Source: Methylobacterium dankookense
GTDB taxonomy: Bacteria; Pseudomonadota; Alphaproteobacteria; Rhizobiales; Beijerinckiaceae
Assembly: GCF_902141855.1 (NCBI RefSeq)
Contig: NZ_CABFVH010000018.1
Location: forward strand, 1 to 64,000
Direction of reading: 5' to 3'
DNA: 64,000 nucleotides
Position numbers and translations under genes: made by a program
Shown here: one piece after another, positions 27,387 through 38,503 of the stretch
Layout: each line of letters opens with the position of its first letter
Numbering within the stretch: the stretch's first letter is position 1
The notes under the pieces: generated by a model
What the model saw: only the letters and a program-made list of their open reading frames with translations
What the model was told of the DNA's origin: nothing
Databases searched by the model: none

Positions 27387-28829
27387 TCAGGGCATGACGG
27401 GCGGATGGTATTCCAGCGTGAAGGCGAGCGCCCAGAGCAGGAACAGCACCACCGGCAGGTGCGCCATCAGCTGGAGGAAGCTGAAGCCGACGATGTCCCG
27501 CGCTTTCAGCCCGAGGATGCCGAGCAGCGGCAGCATGAAGAACGGGTTGATCAGGTTCGGCAGCGCCTCGGCGGCATTGTAGACCTGCACCGCCCAGCCG
27601 AGATGCACCTTCAGCTCGTTGGCCGCCTGCATCACGTAGGGCGCCTCGAGCAGCCACTTGCCGCCGCCGGAGGGGATGAAGAAGCCGAGGATCGCCGAGT
27701 AGATGCCCATCGCCAGCGGGAAGGACCCCTGCGTGTTGAGCGCCACGAAGGCATGGGCGATCACGTCCGAGAGGCTGTGGCCGGCCCCGTTCTTGGCCCC
27801 CGTCAGGATCGCGGCGATGGCCGCGTAGAAGGGGAACTGGATCAGGATGCCGGCGGTGGCCGGCACCGCCTTGCCGAGGGCTGCGAGGAAGCGCTTCGGG
27901 CGCCAGTGCAGCACGAAGCCGAGCATCAGGAAGAGCAGGTTGTAGGTGTTGAGGTTCGAGATCGCGACCTTCCAGTCCTGGCGCGCGAATTCCTGCACCA
28001 GCCAGCCGGCCGCGAGGAGGCCGATCAGCACGGTGAGGATCGGCGCGTGCTCCAGCCACTCGCCGGGCTGGGTCGGGGGCGGGAGGCGGTCGTCCTCCTT
28101 CGACACGTCGACGCCGAGGGCTTCGGCCGTCACCGCCGTCTCGCGGCCCGGGGCGGAGGCCAGCGCGATCACCGTCGAGAGCACCACGAGGACGACGGCG
28201 ATCAGGATCGACTGCCAGAGGAAGATGGTCTCGCTGAAGGGGATCACGCCGGTGATCGGCAGGAGGCCCGGGGGCAGGCTCTTCGGGTTGGCCTGGAGCT
28301 GCGCGGCCGACGAGGACAGGCCCATGGCCCAGGTGGCACCGAGGCCGAGATAGGCCGCCGCCCCCGCCGCCCGGTAATCCATGCGCAGGTCGGTGCGGCG
28401 GGCGAGCGCGCGGGTGAGCAGTCCGCCGAAGATCAGGCTGAGGCCCCAGCTCAGGAACGAGGACAGCATGGTGGCGAGCGCCACGAAGCCGATGGCGCCG
28501 CGGCCGGTCTTCGGCACCAGCGCCATCCGGTCGATGAGCGCCTGGACGGGGGCGGAGGTCGCCACCACGTAGCCGCCGATGGTCACGAAGACCATCTGCA
28601 TGGTGAAGGGGATCAGGCTCCAGAAGCCGTCGCCGAAGCTCTTGCTCACGGCCTGGGCCGGCGCGCCGTTGAGGAGCGCCGCGAGCGCCACCACGACCAC
28701 CGCGATGGCGACGAAGACGAAGGCGTCCGGGAACCACTTCACCGCCCAGTCGGTGAAGCGCAGCGCGAGGCGCGCGAGCGCGCTGTCCTTCGAGCGGTCA
28801 CTCTGTGTCACGGGCGCGTCCATCGGCAT
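27387..28829 (-). CDS. Short-chain fatty acid transporter, AtoE family
   Basis: A 480-residue inner-membrane protein with about a dozen hydrophobic segments, from DAFVFVAIAVVVVALAALL near residue 35 to the last helix around 450-470. FIPSGGGKWLLEAPYV and the surrounding helices are typical of the AtoE/YfcC-like short-chain fatty acid uptake family. Likely substrates are acetoacetate, butyrate or similar acids. No acetoacetate-degradation genes adjoin it. Confidence 0.88.
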   Translation of the reverse strand: MPMDAPVTQSDRSKDSALARLALRFTDWAVKWFPDAFVFVAIAVVVVALAALLNGAPAQAVSKSFGDGFWSLIPFTMQMVFVTIGGYVVATSAPVQALIDRMALVPKTGRGAIGFVALATMLSSFLSWGLSLIFGGLLTRALARRTDLRMDYRAAGAAAYLGLGATWAMGLSSSAAQLQANPKSLPPGLLPITGVIPFSETIFLWQSILIAVVLVVLSTVIALASAPGRETAVTAEALGVDVSKEDDRLPPPTQPGEWLEHAPILTVLIGLLAAGWLVQEFARQDWKVAISNLNTYNLLFLMLGFVLHWRPKRFLAALGKAVPATAGILIQFPFYAAIAAILTGAKNGAGHSLSDVIAHAFVALNTQGSFPLAMGIYSAILGFFIPSGGGKWLLEAPYVMQAANELKVHLGWAVQVYNAAEALPNLINPFFMLPLLGILGLKARDIVGFSFLQLMAHLPVVLFLLWALAFTLEYHPPVMP

Positions 28830-28907
28830 CGGCGTCTCCCACGCGGCCCAGGCCGCGGCGGGGGTGAAACTGTCGGAGAACGGCCGCGCTTCAAGCGCCG
28901 CGGGTGC

Positions 28908-29582
28908 TCAGCCGGTACGGACCTGCAGGAATGTCTCGGCCGCGCCCGCCCCGGCCGTGAAGACGCCCGCCGTGAGGGGGCCGCCATAGACCGCGCCGGT
29001 ATCGAGGTTGGTGCGGTAGGGCCGCACCTCCGGCCGTCCCCCGCCCTGCGGCGTGTGGCCGTGGACGACGTGCCGGCCGAAATCGCGGTCCTCGGTCAGG
29101 AAGGGCTCGCGGATCCAGAGGCGGTTGCGGACCTCCGGGTCGGGGGCCGGGCTCGCGGGGTGGAAGCCGGCATGGACGTACCAGTGCCGCGCATCCGCGT
29201 GCAGGGTCGGCAGCGCCTCGATCCAGTCGAGCACGTCGCGCGGCAGGGCAGCGGCCTCCTCGACACCGAAGGATTCGAGCGTGGTGAGGCCGCCATTGAC
29301 CATCCAGTGCGCATCGGCGCCCGGCGTCCGCAGGCTCTCCAGCAGCATCGCCTCGTGGTTGCCCATCAGGCAGACCACCGAATCGGGCTCGCGCCATTGC
29401 AGCTTGCGCAGGGTCTCGATCACCCGGGCGCTGTCGGGCCCGCGGTCGATGTAGTCGCCGAGGAAGACGAGCCGGCGCGGCCGGCCCGCGGCATGCGCCT
29501 CGATCCGCTCCAGCAGCCCGTCGAGCTGGTCGGCGCAGCCGTGGATGTCGCCGACGGAGTAGGTGAGCGGTTCGGCGGTCAT
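28908..29582 (-). CDS. Serine/threonine-type metallophosphoesterase
   Basis: A 224-residue calcineurin-like phosphatase. The metal-binding motifs are complete: GDIHG (about 11-15), GDYIDRGPD, GNHE, and later histidines in YVHAGFHP and VVHGHTPQ. This pattern matches bacterial PP2A-like and symmetrical bis(nucleosyl)tetraphosphatase-like enzymes. The start at 29582 fits the family; upstream in-frame sequence belongs to the neighbouring toxin locus in another frame. Confidence 0.88.
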   Translation of the reverse strand: MTAEPLTYSVGDIHGCADQLDGLLERIEAHAAGRPRRLVFLGDYIDRGPDSARVIETLRKLQWREPDSVVCLMGNHEAMLLESLRTPGADAHWMVNGGLTTLESFGVEEAAALPRDVLDWIEALPTLHADARHWYVHAGFHPASPAPDPEVRNRLWIREPFLTEDRDFGRHVVHGHTPQGGGRPEVRPYRTNLDTGAVYGGPLTAGVFTAGAGAAETFLQVRTG

Positions 29583-29664
29583 TGAGATGTTGTCAGAGGA
29601 ATGGCTTCGCAGTGCAAGAGGATGCTGACGCAGGCCGGGTGTCCTGCCGGATCGGCACCCGACA

Positions 29665-29974
29665 TCAATCCGGCCATCCCTCGGACGGCCAGTCCCGGGC
29701 CGTATGGATGCCGTGCAGGATGGCCAAGACCTCGCCGCCGGCTTGCGACACGCGCTCGTAGGCCATGATTGTAGGGCAGTCCCGAGACGGACTTCTCGAA
29801 CGTGCCGCTCACCCGGCCCAGCCTGCCGGTCGGCGTTTCGCCTAGCGCCTCGGCGGCAGCCCTGAACCGGGCTGTGACGGTTCGGGCGGCAGACGGGTTC
29901 TCCGAGGCGATGTAGCGCGCGACGGCGAGGACGTCCTGCCGCGCCCCCGGTGACCAGATGACCGGTCGCGTCAC
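29665..29974 (-). pseudogene. parE: ParE/RelE-type toxin, interrupted by a one-base frameshift
   Basis: From 29974 the frame encodes MTRPVIWSPGARQDVLAVAR and on to FEKSVSGLPYN, a normal ParE/RelE N-terminal two-thirds. At about 29768-29771 one extra base shifts the frame. Removing it gives GLPYIMAYERVSQ, then VLAILHGIHTARDWP and a stop at 29665-29667, exactly the family C-terminus (YxxAYxV ... ILxIxHxxRDWP). Read as is, translation continues in a foreign frame to 29579. The toxin is therefore probably inactive. It overlaps its antitoxin gene by 4 bases. Confidence 0.8.
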
Positions 29975-30240
29975 TGCCCTGCCCGGGCCGCCTCGGCGTC
30001 CGCGATGACGGCCTCGACCTCACGGAACACATCGTCCGTCCCGGTCCTGCGGCCCGCACGAATGTCCTGGCGCCCCCGCTCGATCGCTTCGATCACGGCA
30101 AGCTCCCGCTCGACATAGCCCGTGACGGCTTCTCCGGCCAGCACATCGCCGGTCGTGCGGTTCAGGTTGGCCAAACGATCGAGCTTGGCCCTCGTCTCCT
30201 TCGGTAGACGAACGACGAGCGTCGATGTTTCCGCCATCAA
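29971..30240 (-). CDS. parD: Ribbon-helix-helix antitoxin, ParD/CopG-like
   Basis: An 89-residue protein starting with a ribbon-helix-helix DNA-binding segment (STLVVRLPKETRAKLDRLA, about 6-24), followed by NRTTGDVLAGEAVTGYVERE, and an acidic helical tail that would wrap the toxin. It precedes the parE-like gene with an ATGA overlap. The antitoxin frame is intact although the toxin is broken, the usual direction of decay. Confidence 0.85.
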   Translation of the reverse strand: MMAETSTLVVRLPKETRAKLDRLANLNRTTGDVLAGEAVTGYVERELAVIEAIERGRQDIRAGRRTGTDDVFREVEAVIADAEAARAGQ

Positions 30241-30306
30241 TCACCGGTCTCCAGCGGCCCGGGCGAGCGTAGCACGGGATCGGACCGGGCTGCGCTTCAA
30301 TAAGGT

Positions 30307-30332
30307 GGCCCCGGCGCATCCGCGCCGGGGCC
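30307..30332 (-). terminator. Terminator-like hairpin after clpB
   Basis: GGCCCCGGCGC (30307-30317) and GCGCCGGGGCC (30322-30332) form an 11-base perfect stem with a 4-base loop, 9 bases past the clpB stop. On the minus strand it is followed by ACCTTATT, a weak T-containing tail. Confidence 0.7.
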
Positions 30333-30341
30333 CGCTCAGGG

Positions 30342-32972
<2,631 letters not shown>

Positions 32973-33168
32973 TCACAACCCTCCCGTACCGGCATCCGCC
33001 GCCCGACAAGAGGCGCGGCGCCACCGAAACGTCGCCCTCCGGCTATCCGCCGCGCGAGGGCCCCGGCGCCGTTGGCCGCCGGTATCCGGGATGTGGTGTT
33101 GCAAATCCGCACCACAAGTCCCGGCAGAGCTCTTGCGCGCGGCGGCATTTCAGGGCCACGCTGCGCGC

Positions 33169-33936
33169 ATGGCCGCGCTCTCGATCCACGCCCTCTACCG
33201 CTACCCCGTGAAGGGCCTCAGCCCCGAGCGGGTGGAATCCGCCGAGCTGGAGACCAGCGGCTATTTCCCCGGCGACCGGCTCTACGCCATCGAGAACGGG
33301 CCCTCCGGCTTCGACCCGGTCGTGGTCCGGCACCTGCCCAAGACCAAGTACCTGATGCTGATGCGCGACGAGGCGCTGGCCCGGCTGCGCACCCGGTACG
33401 AGGATGCCACAGCGACACTGTATGTCGAGGCGGAGGGCGAGACCCTCGCGGCCCGGCTCGACACGCCGGAGGGGCGCGGCGTCCTGGAGGACCTGATGCG
33501 GCGCCTCCTGCCGGACGCCCTGCGCGGCGAGCCGCGGGTGCTGGAGGCGCCGCCGCATTACCGCTTCACCGATTCCAAGATCGGCTTCGTCTCGCTGATC
33601 AACCTCGCCAGCGTGCGGGCGATCGAGGATTTCGTCGGCGCGCCGGTCGACCCGCTGCGCTTCCGCGGCAACCTCCTCGTCGAGGGGCTCGACGCCTGGG
33701 CCGAGCTCGCGATGTCGGGCGCCGTGATCGAGGCGCCGAGCGGGCTGCGGCTCAAGCTGACCCAGCGCACGCAGCGCTGCGCGGCGACGAACGTCGATCC
33801 GGTGAGCGGGATCCGCGACCTCGACATCCCCTGGACGATCGACGCGCGCCTCGGCCACCGCGATTGCGGCATCTACGCGGAGGTGATCGCGGGCGGCGCG
33901 CTCCGGACCGGCGACGCGCTCCGGGCGGTGGCCTGA
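33169..33936 (+). CDS. MOSC-domain protein
   Basis: A 255-residue protein with an N-terminal MOSC beta-barrel domain (IHALYRYPVKGLSPERVES) and the MOSC domain proper with SKIGFVSLINLASVRAIED, LRFRGNLLVEG and the conserved cysteine in RCAATNVDPVSG. MOSC proteins carry sulfur or the molybdenum cofactor, as in YcbX and mARC, which reduce N-hydroxylated bases. There is no ferredoxin domain. The ATG at 33169 opens the conserved region. Confidence 0.88.
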   Translation: MAALSIHALYRYPVKGLSPERVESAELETSGYFPGDRLYAIENGPSGFDPVVVRHLPKTKYLMLMRDEALARLRTRYEDATATLYVEAEGETLAARLDTPEGRGVLEDLMRRLLPDALRGEPRVLEAPPHYRFTDSKIGFVSLINLASVRAIEDFVGAPVDPLRFRGNLLVEGLDAWAELAMSGAVIEAPSGLRLKLTQRTQRCAATNVDPVSGIRDLDIPWTIDARLGHRDCGIYAEVIAGGALRTGDALRAVA

Positions 33937-33952
33937 AGCGCGCCCGGGCGCC

Positions 33953-34195
33953 TCAGGAGGGCCGGCCCGCGACGGTGCGCACGCCGTCGGCGCGGCGATG
34001 CTCGCAGGCGATCTTGAGATAGCGGTCGCCCCCGCCCGGCAGGCCGGCGGAGGCCGCCATCGCCTGGGCGTGCATCAGGCATTCCATCGGCGTGCGGGCT
34101 GGCGTGACGACAACGTCGAGGGCGGTGTCGCGGGAGCAATCCTGGGCCAGCAGCGTGCCGGCGCAGACGAGGGCAACGGCGAGAAGTTCGGACAT
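33953..34195 (-). CDS. Small secreted protein, unknown
   Basis: An 80-residue protein with a short hydrophobic leader (LLAVALVCAGTLLA, residues 4-17) and a small mature part with three cysteines (DCSRD, MECLM, IACEH). The spacing suggests one disulfide plus a free cysteine. The ATG follows GGGGGTCC. It converges with the MOSC gene 16 bases away. I do not recognise the family. Confidence 0.6.
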   Translation of the reverse strand: MSELLAVALVCAGTLLAQDCSRDTALDVVVTPARTPMECLMHAQAMAASAGLPGGGDRYLKIACEHRRADGVRTVAGRPS

Positions 34196-34462
34196 GACGG
34201 ACCCCCATGGCGCCTCGATCGGCGCGTGAACGACAGGTCCGCGGGGTGCTCCGGCGTCCGAGCCACCGCGTGGTTGTTGCTCCGGGTGTCCCCTCCTCTC
34301 AGGCCGGCATCGGCCGCCATGCGGCGCCCGCCGTCTCTCGTTCCTGTCTTTCCCCGGATGCCGCGATGGCGCCGCGGCGTCCGGTAGTCCGGCCGGCGAC
34401 AGTCGCCGCCCCCGGAATGTTGCAGTGCAGCATAGGCACTGCAGGACCGGTGCCAGCGCTTC

Positions 34463-34672
34463 TCAGCGGCGGGCGTCGAGCCAGACCGGCTCCGGCTCCT
34501 CGGCCGGCATCAGGGCGGCCACCGCGTCGAGATCGACGGTGTAGGATTGCGTGAGCAGCTGCCAGACCTCCGCGCTCGAGGCCGCGCTGGAGCGCAGGGC
34601 ATCGAGCGCGCGGGCGAGGTGGCTCGGGCTGAGGAGGGTGGGGCGCGGCAGCAGCGGATCGGCGTTCGGCAT
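34463..34672 (-). CDS. Small hypothetical protein
   Basis: A 69-residue, largely helical, acidic protein with no signal or membrane segment (SPSHLARALDALRSSAASSA, then EVWQLLTQSYTVDLDAV). AAGGA lies about 13 bases before the ATG, rather far. Coding periodicity looks reasonable, but no family was recognised. Confidence 0.45.
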   Translation of the reverse strand: MPNADPLLPRPTLLSPSHLARALDALRSSAASSAEVWQLLTQSYTVDLDAVAALMPAEEPEPVWLDARR

Positions 34673-34738
34673 GGCGTGAACAATCCTTGACGACCCGCCC
34701 AGGTTCTCAAAACGTCGTTAATGCGCGGCTAAGAGCAC

Positions 34739-34805
34739 CTCACACAACTCCCGCTGCGCCGTCGTGCCCAGAGGGAGATCTCCCGGTCGCCGGGAGTTTT
34801 GTGAG
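34739..34805 (+). promoter_or_regulatory. Structured element with alternative stems and a terminator (candidate sRNA or attenuator)
   Basis: CTCCCGG-TCG-CCGGGAG followed by TTTT (34780-34800) is a good intrinsic terminator on the plus strand. The right half can instead pair with an upstream arm: CTCACACAACTCCCG (34739-34753) complements CGGGAGTTTTGTGAG (34791-34805) with one mismatch, and GGGAGATCTCCC (34773-34784) is another palindrome. The element lies about 160 bases before the DUF3096 gene. TTGACG at 34687 could be a -35 box. Whether it is a short RNA or an attenuator is open. Confidence 0.55.
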
Positions 34806-34961
34806 AGGCGCTAATTCCGGCGACGACAGTCGAGCCTCTGCCCATCGGCTGGCGGGGCGGCCGGGGAACCAATCGGCGGGATCGCGCGTCGCATCATGGC
34901 CGAGCTGCCGGCCAAGCTTGTCGACCGAGCTTGCCGGCCGGCCAGTCCGCCGAGGCCTCCG

Positions 34962-35114
34962 ATGACCATCACCATCACGAACCTGCAGCCGGTGATCGCG
35001 CTGATCGCCGGCGTCCTGATCCTGATCATGCCGCGGCTGCTGAACTATATCGTCGCGGCCTATCTCATCCTGGTCGGGCTGATCGGGCTCGGCCTGTTCC
35101 GCAGCCTGACCTGA
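34962..35114 (+). CDS. DUF3096 small membrane protein
   Basis: A 50-residue protein that is almost entirely two membrane helices: LQPVIALIAGVLILIMPRLL and YIVAAYLILVGLIGLGLF. The pattern is that of the DUF3096 family, of unknown function. The ATG at 34962 follows GAGG at 8 bases, better than an upstream in-frame ATG at 34896. Confidence 0.8.
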   Translation: MTITITNLQPVIALIAGVLILIMPRLLNYIVAAYLILVGLIGLGLFRSLT

Positions 35115-35272
35115 GGGCGAAGCCCTCCGGAATCGGCGGCGCATCCGCAGAACATCACCCCCGATCCGACACGATGTGAGGGGCGTTCACCTTGCGTTGC
35201 ACCGCGAGATGGTCCAACCCGCGGTCACGGACCGGTCACGGTCGCGCACCCTTCAGAACGGACGGGATCGAC

Positions 35273-37975
35273 ATGGCAAGCGAGGGCACCGCGGGGAACG
35301 CGAAGTGGGTCTACGCCTTCGGTGACGGCAAGGCCGAGGGCAAGTCGCAGATGCGCGAACTGCTCGGCGGCAAGGGCGCGAACCTCGCCGAGATGTCGAA
35401 TCTCGGCCTGCCGGTGCCCCCCGGCTTCACCATCACCACCGAGGTCTGCACCTACTACTACGCCCACGACAAGCAGTACCCGCCGGAGCTGAAGGCGCAG
35501 GTCGACGAGGCGCTGGCCAAGGTCGGGGCGCTGACCGGCCGCACCTTCGGCGACGCCGAGAGCCCGCTCCTCGTCTCCGTGCGCTCGGGCGCCCGCGCCT
35601 CGATGCCCGGCATGATGGACACGGTGCTGAATCTCGGCCTCAACGACGCCACCGTCTCGGCGCTCGCCGAGAGCGCGGGCGACCCGCGCTTCGCCTACGA
35701 TTCCTACCGCCGCTTCATCACCATGTACTCGAACGTGGTGCTCGGCGTGGAGCACCACGCCTTCGAGGAGGCGCTGGAGCACTACAAGGAGCGCAAGGGC
35801 GTCGAACTCGACACCGAGCTCGGGGCCGAGGACTGGAAGACCCTGATCCAGACCTACAAGAAGATCGTCCGCGACGAGCACGGATCCGACTTCCCGCAGG
35901 AGCCGCAGGACCAGCTCTGGGGCGCGATCGGCGCGGTGTTCGATTCCTGGATGATCCCGCGGGCCAAGAAGTACCGTGAGCTGAACAGCATCCCCGAGAG
36001 CTGGGGCACGGCCGTCAACGTGCAGGCCATGGTGTTTGGCAACATGGGCGACACCTCGGCGACCGGCGTCGCCTTCACCCGCAACCCCTCCACCGGCGAG
36101 CGGGCGCTCTACGGCGAGTTCCTGATCAACGCCCAGGGCGAGGACGTGGTGGCGGGCATCCGCACGCCGCAGGACATCACCGAGAAGGCGCGGATCGAGG
36201 CCAAGTCCGACCGGCCCTCGATGGAGACGGCGATGCCCGAGAGCTTCGCCGAGCTGACCCGGATCTACGGGATCCTGGAGAAGCACTACCGCGACATGCA
36301 GGACATGGAGTTCACCATCGAGAGCGGGAAGCTCTGGATGCTCCAGACCCGCAACGGCAAGCGCACGGCGAAGGCCGCCCTCAAGATCGCCGTCGACCTC
36401 GCCAGCGAGGGGCTGATCACGCAGGAGGAGGCGATCCTGCGCGTCGAGCCGGGCGCCCTCGACCAGCTCCTGCACCCGACCATCGACCCGAAGGCCGAGC
36501 GCAAGGTGATCGCCTCGGGGCTTCCCGCCTCGCCCGGCGCCGCCACCGGCGAGATCGTGTTCAACTCGGAGGCCGCGGAGGCCTGCCGCAAGGCCGAGCG
36601 CAAGTGCATCCTCGTGCGCATCGAGACCTCGCCTGAGGACATCCACGGCATGCACGCCTCGGAGGGCATCCTCACGACGCGCGGCGGCATGACGAGCCAC
36701 GCGGCCGTGGTCGCCCGCGGCATGGGCAAGCCCTGCGTCTCCGGCGTCGGCACGATCCGCATCGACTACAAGGCCCAGACCCTGTCGGTGGGCGGGCAGA
36801 CGCTCAAGGCCGGCGACAGGATCACCATCGACGGCTCGACCGGCCAGGTGCTGCTGGGCGAGGTGAAGATGCTGGAGCCGGAGCTCTCCGGCGACTTCGC
36901 CCAGCTGATGGGCTGGGCCGACGCCCACCGCACCATGAAGGTGCGCGCCAACGCCGACACGTCCACCGACGCCCGCACCGCGCGCAATTTCGGCGCGGAG
37001 GGCATCGGCCTCTGCCGTACCGAGCACATGTTCTTCGAGGGCGACCGCATCATCGCGGTGCGCGAGATGATCCTGGCCGACGATGCGGAGGGCCGCCGCG
37101 CGGCGCTCGCCAAGATCCTCCCCTACCAGCGCCAGGACTTCGTCGAGCTGTTCAAGATCATGTCGGGTCTGCCCGTCACGATCCGCCTGCTCGATCCGCC
37201 GCTGCACGAGTTCCTGCCGCACACCGACGCGGAGGTGCAGGAGGTGGTGGCGGCCACGGGCGTGCCCGAGGACAAGATCCGGCACCGGATGCGCGAGCTC
37301 TCCGAGTTCAACCCGATGCTCGGCTTCCGCGGCTGCCGCCTCGCCATCGCCTTCCCCGAGATCGCCGAGATGCAGGCGCGGGCGATCTTCGAGGCGGCCG
37401 TGCAGGCGGCCGAGGAGACGGGCAGCCCGGTCACCTCCGAGGTGATGGTGCCGCTGGTCTTCACCCGGGCGGAGTTCGACATCGTCAAGGCGCGTATCGA
37501 CGCCATGGCGAAGGCCGTCTCTGAGGAGAAAAACGCCACGCTTGCCTATCAGGTGGGCACGATGATCGAGCTGCCGCGCGCCGCGCTGAAGGCGGGCGAG
37601 ATCGCCGAGACCGCGGAGTTCTTCTCCTTCGGCACCAACGACCTGACGCAGACGGCGCTCGGCATCTCCCGCGACGACGCGGCGACCTTCCTCGGCCCCT
37701 ACACGCAGAAGGGCATCCTGCCCTCCGACCCGTTCGTGACGATCGACCAGGAGGGCGTGGGCGAACTCGTGCGCATCGGCGTCGAGCGCGGCCGGAAGGT
37801 CCGCAGCGGCCTGAAGCTCGGCATCTGCGGCGAGCATGGCGGCGATCCGGCCTCGATCGGCTTCTGCCAGGAGGTCGGGCTCGACTACGTCTCCTGCTCG
37901 CCCTACCGCGTGCCGATCGCCCGCCTCGCCGCGGCCCAGGCGGCGCTCGGCAAGGTGCTCGGCGGCGAGGGCTGA
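35273..37975 (+). CDS. ppdK: Pyruvate, phosphate dikinase
   Basis: A 900-residue enzyme that interconverts pyruvate + ATP + Pi and phosphoenolpyruvate + AMP + PPi, allowing PEP formation from C3 units. The N-terminal ATP-grasp domain starts with LLGGKGANLAEM; the swivelling domain has the phospho-histidine in TRGGMTSHAAVVARG; the C-terminal PEP/pyruvate domain has GFRGCRL, FGTNDLTQ and the catalytic cysteine in GICGEHGG. Its ATG at 35273 starts the alignable region. In methylotrophs it feeds gluconeogenesis. A UUCG hairpin follows. Confidence 0.97.
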   Translation: MASEGTAGNAKWVYAFGDGKAEGKSQMRELLGGKGANLAEMSNLGLPVPPGFTITTEVCTYYYAHDKQYPPELKAQVDEALAKVGALTGRTFGDAESPLLVSVRSGARASMPGMMDTVLNLGLNDATVSALAESAGDPRFAYDSYRRFITMYSNVVLGVEHHAFEEALEHYKERKGVELDTELGAEDWKTLIQTYKKIVRDEHGSDFPQEPQDQLWGAIGAVFDSWMIPRAKKYRELNSIPESWGTAVNVQAMVFGNMGDTSATGVAFTRNPSTGERALYGEFLINAQGEDVVAGIRTPQDITEKARIEAKSDRPSMETAMPESFAELTRIYGILEKHYRDMQDMEFTIESGKLWMLQTRNGKRTAKAALKIAVDLASEGLITQEEAILRVEPGALDQLLHPTIDPKAERKVIASGLPASPGAATGEIVFNSEAAEACRKAERKCILVRIETSPEDIHGMHASEGILTTRGGMTSHAAVVARGMGKPCVSGVGTIRIDYKAQTLSVGGQTLKAGDRITIDGSTGQVLLGEVKMLEPELSGDFAQLMGWADAHRTMKVRANADTSTDARTARNFGAEGIGLCRTEHMFFEGDRIIAVREMILADDAEGRRAALAKILPYQRQDFVELFKIMSGLPVTIRLLDPPLHEFLPHTDAEVQEVVAATGVPEDKIRHRMRELSEFNPMLGFRGCRLAIAFPEIAEMQARAIFEAAVQAAEETGSPVTSEVMVPLVFTRAEFDIVKARIDAMAKAVSEEKNATLAYQVGTMIELPRAALKAGEIAETAEFFSFGTNDLTQTALGISRDDAATFLGPYTQKGILPSDPFVTIDQEGVGELVRIGVERGRKVRSGLKLGICGEHGGDPASIGFCQEVGLDYVSCSPYRVPIARLAAAQAALGKVLGGEG

Positions 37976-37981
37976 GCGACG

Positions 37982-38007
37982 AGGCCGGGCGCTTCGGCGC
38001 CCGGCCT
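37982..38007 (+). terminator. UUCG-loop terminator after ppdK
   Basis: AGGCCGGGCGC (37982-37992), loop TTCG, GCGCCCGGCCT (37997-38007): an 11-base perfect stem with an extra-stable tetraloop 6 bases past the stop codon. The following T-run is minimal (TTCA). Confidence 0.75.
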
Positions 38008-38074
38008 TCACCGCCGGTTAGCCAAGCCGCGCCCGGCCTGTGGAAAAAATGCGGTCGGCGCGGCGAACATGCGC

Positions 38075-38108
38075 CGTTCAGGCACGTTGAATGCTAGGTG
38101 CCTGAACG
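38075..38108. promoter_or_regulatory. 11-base inverted repeat upstream of a small membrane-protein gene
   Basis: CGTTCAGGCAC (38075-38085) and GTGCCTGAACG (38098-38108) are exact reverse complements separated by 12 bases. Centre-to-centre spacing of about 23 suits a dimeric regulator contacting two turns. The element ends 43 bases before the ATG at 38152. No known regulator was matched. Confidence 0.5.
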
Positions 38109-38151
38109 CTTGCGCGCGGGCCCTTTTCAGCCATGCGCGGGATTGCCGGCC

Positions 38152-38391
38152 ATGAGCGACCCGATCTCCTCCCCTGCCCTGATCCCGCCTGCCATGCCGC
38201 TGCCGCGGTTGGTGGAACGCAGCTACCTGTGGGCCATCGCCGCGCTCGGCGGCCTCGCCACGGGCGCGCTCATGGTCTTCGCCGTCGCCACGCAGAGCGG
38301 CGCCGATGCCGAGCGCATCGCGGGCGGAAGCAGCTACGCGGAGACGCTGGTCTCGGCCCTCGCCGTCGCCCAGGCCCGCCGCACCCAGTAA
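38152..38391 (+). CDS. Small single-pass membrane protein, unknown
   Basis: A 79-residue protein with a proline-rich N-terminus, one membrane helix (SYLWAIAALGGLATGALMVF, about 24-43) and a short C-terminal helix. No family was recognised. The ATG at 38152 was chosen over one 54 bases upstream, which lies inside the inverted-repeat region. Confidence 0.6.
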   Translation: MSDPISSPALIPPAMPLPRLVERSYLWAIAALGGLATGALMVFAVATQSGADAERIAGGSSYAETLVSALAVAQARRTQ

Positions 38392-38400
38392 GGGAATCCC

Positions 38401-38492
38401 AAAGGGATCATCCCTTTGGCGGGGTCTCGGGGCGGCGCCCCGAGGCTTTTCAGGGCTCCGCCCTGGACCCGCGAGAGGGGTGAGCCCTCTCG
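38401..38492. repeat. Nested-hairpin repeat, copy B (inverted relative to copy A)
   Basis: AAAGGGATCATCCCTTT (38401-38417), CTCGGGGC-GGC-GCCCCGAG (38426-38444), CAGGGC-TCC-GCCCTG (38451-38465) and an AGAGGG/CCCTCT hairpin. Reverse-complementing this copy gives the same hairpin order as 23521-23610, including the shared GGGTCCAGGGCG. It sits between convergent genes. Confidence 0.8.
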
Positions 38493-38503
38493 ACACCCGG
38501 ACA

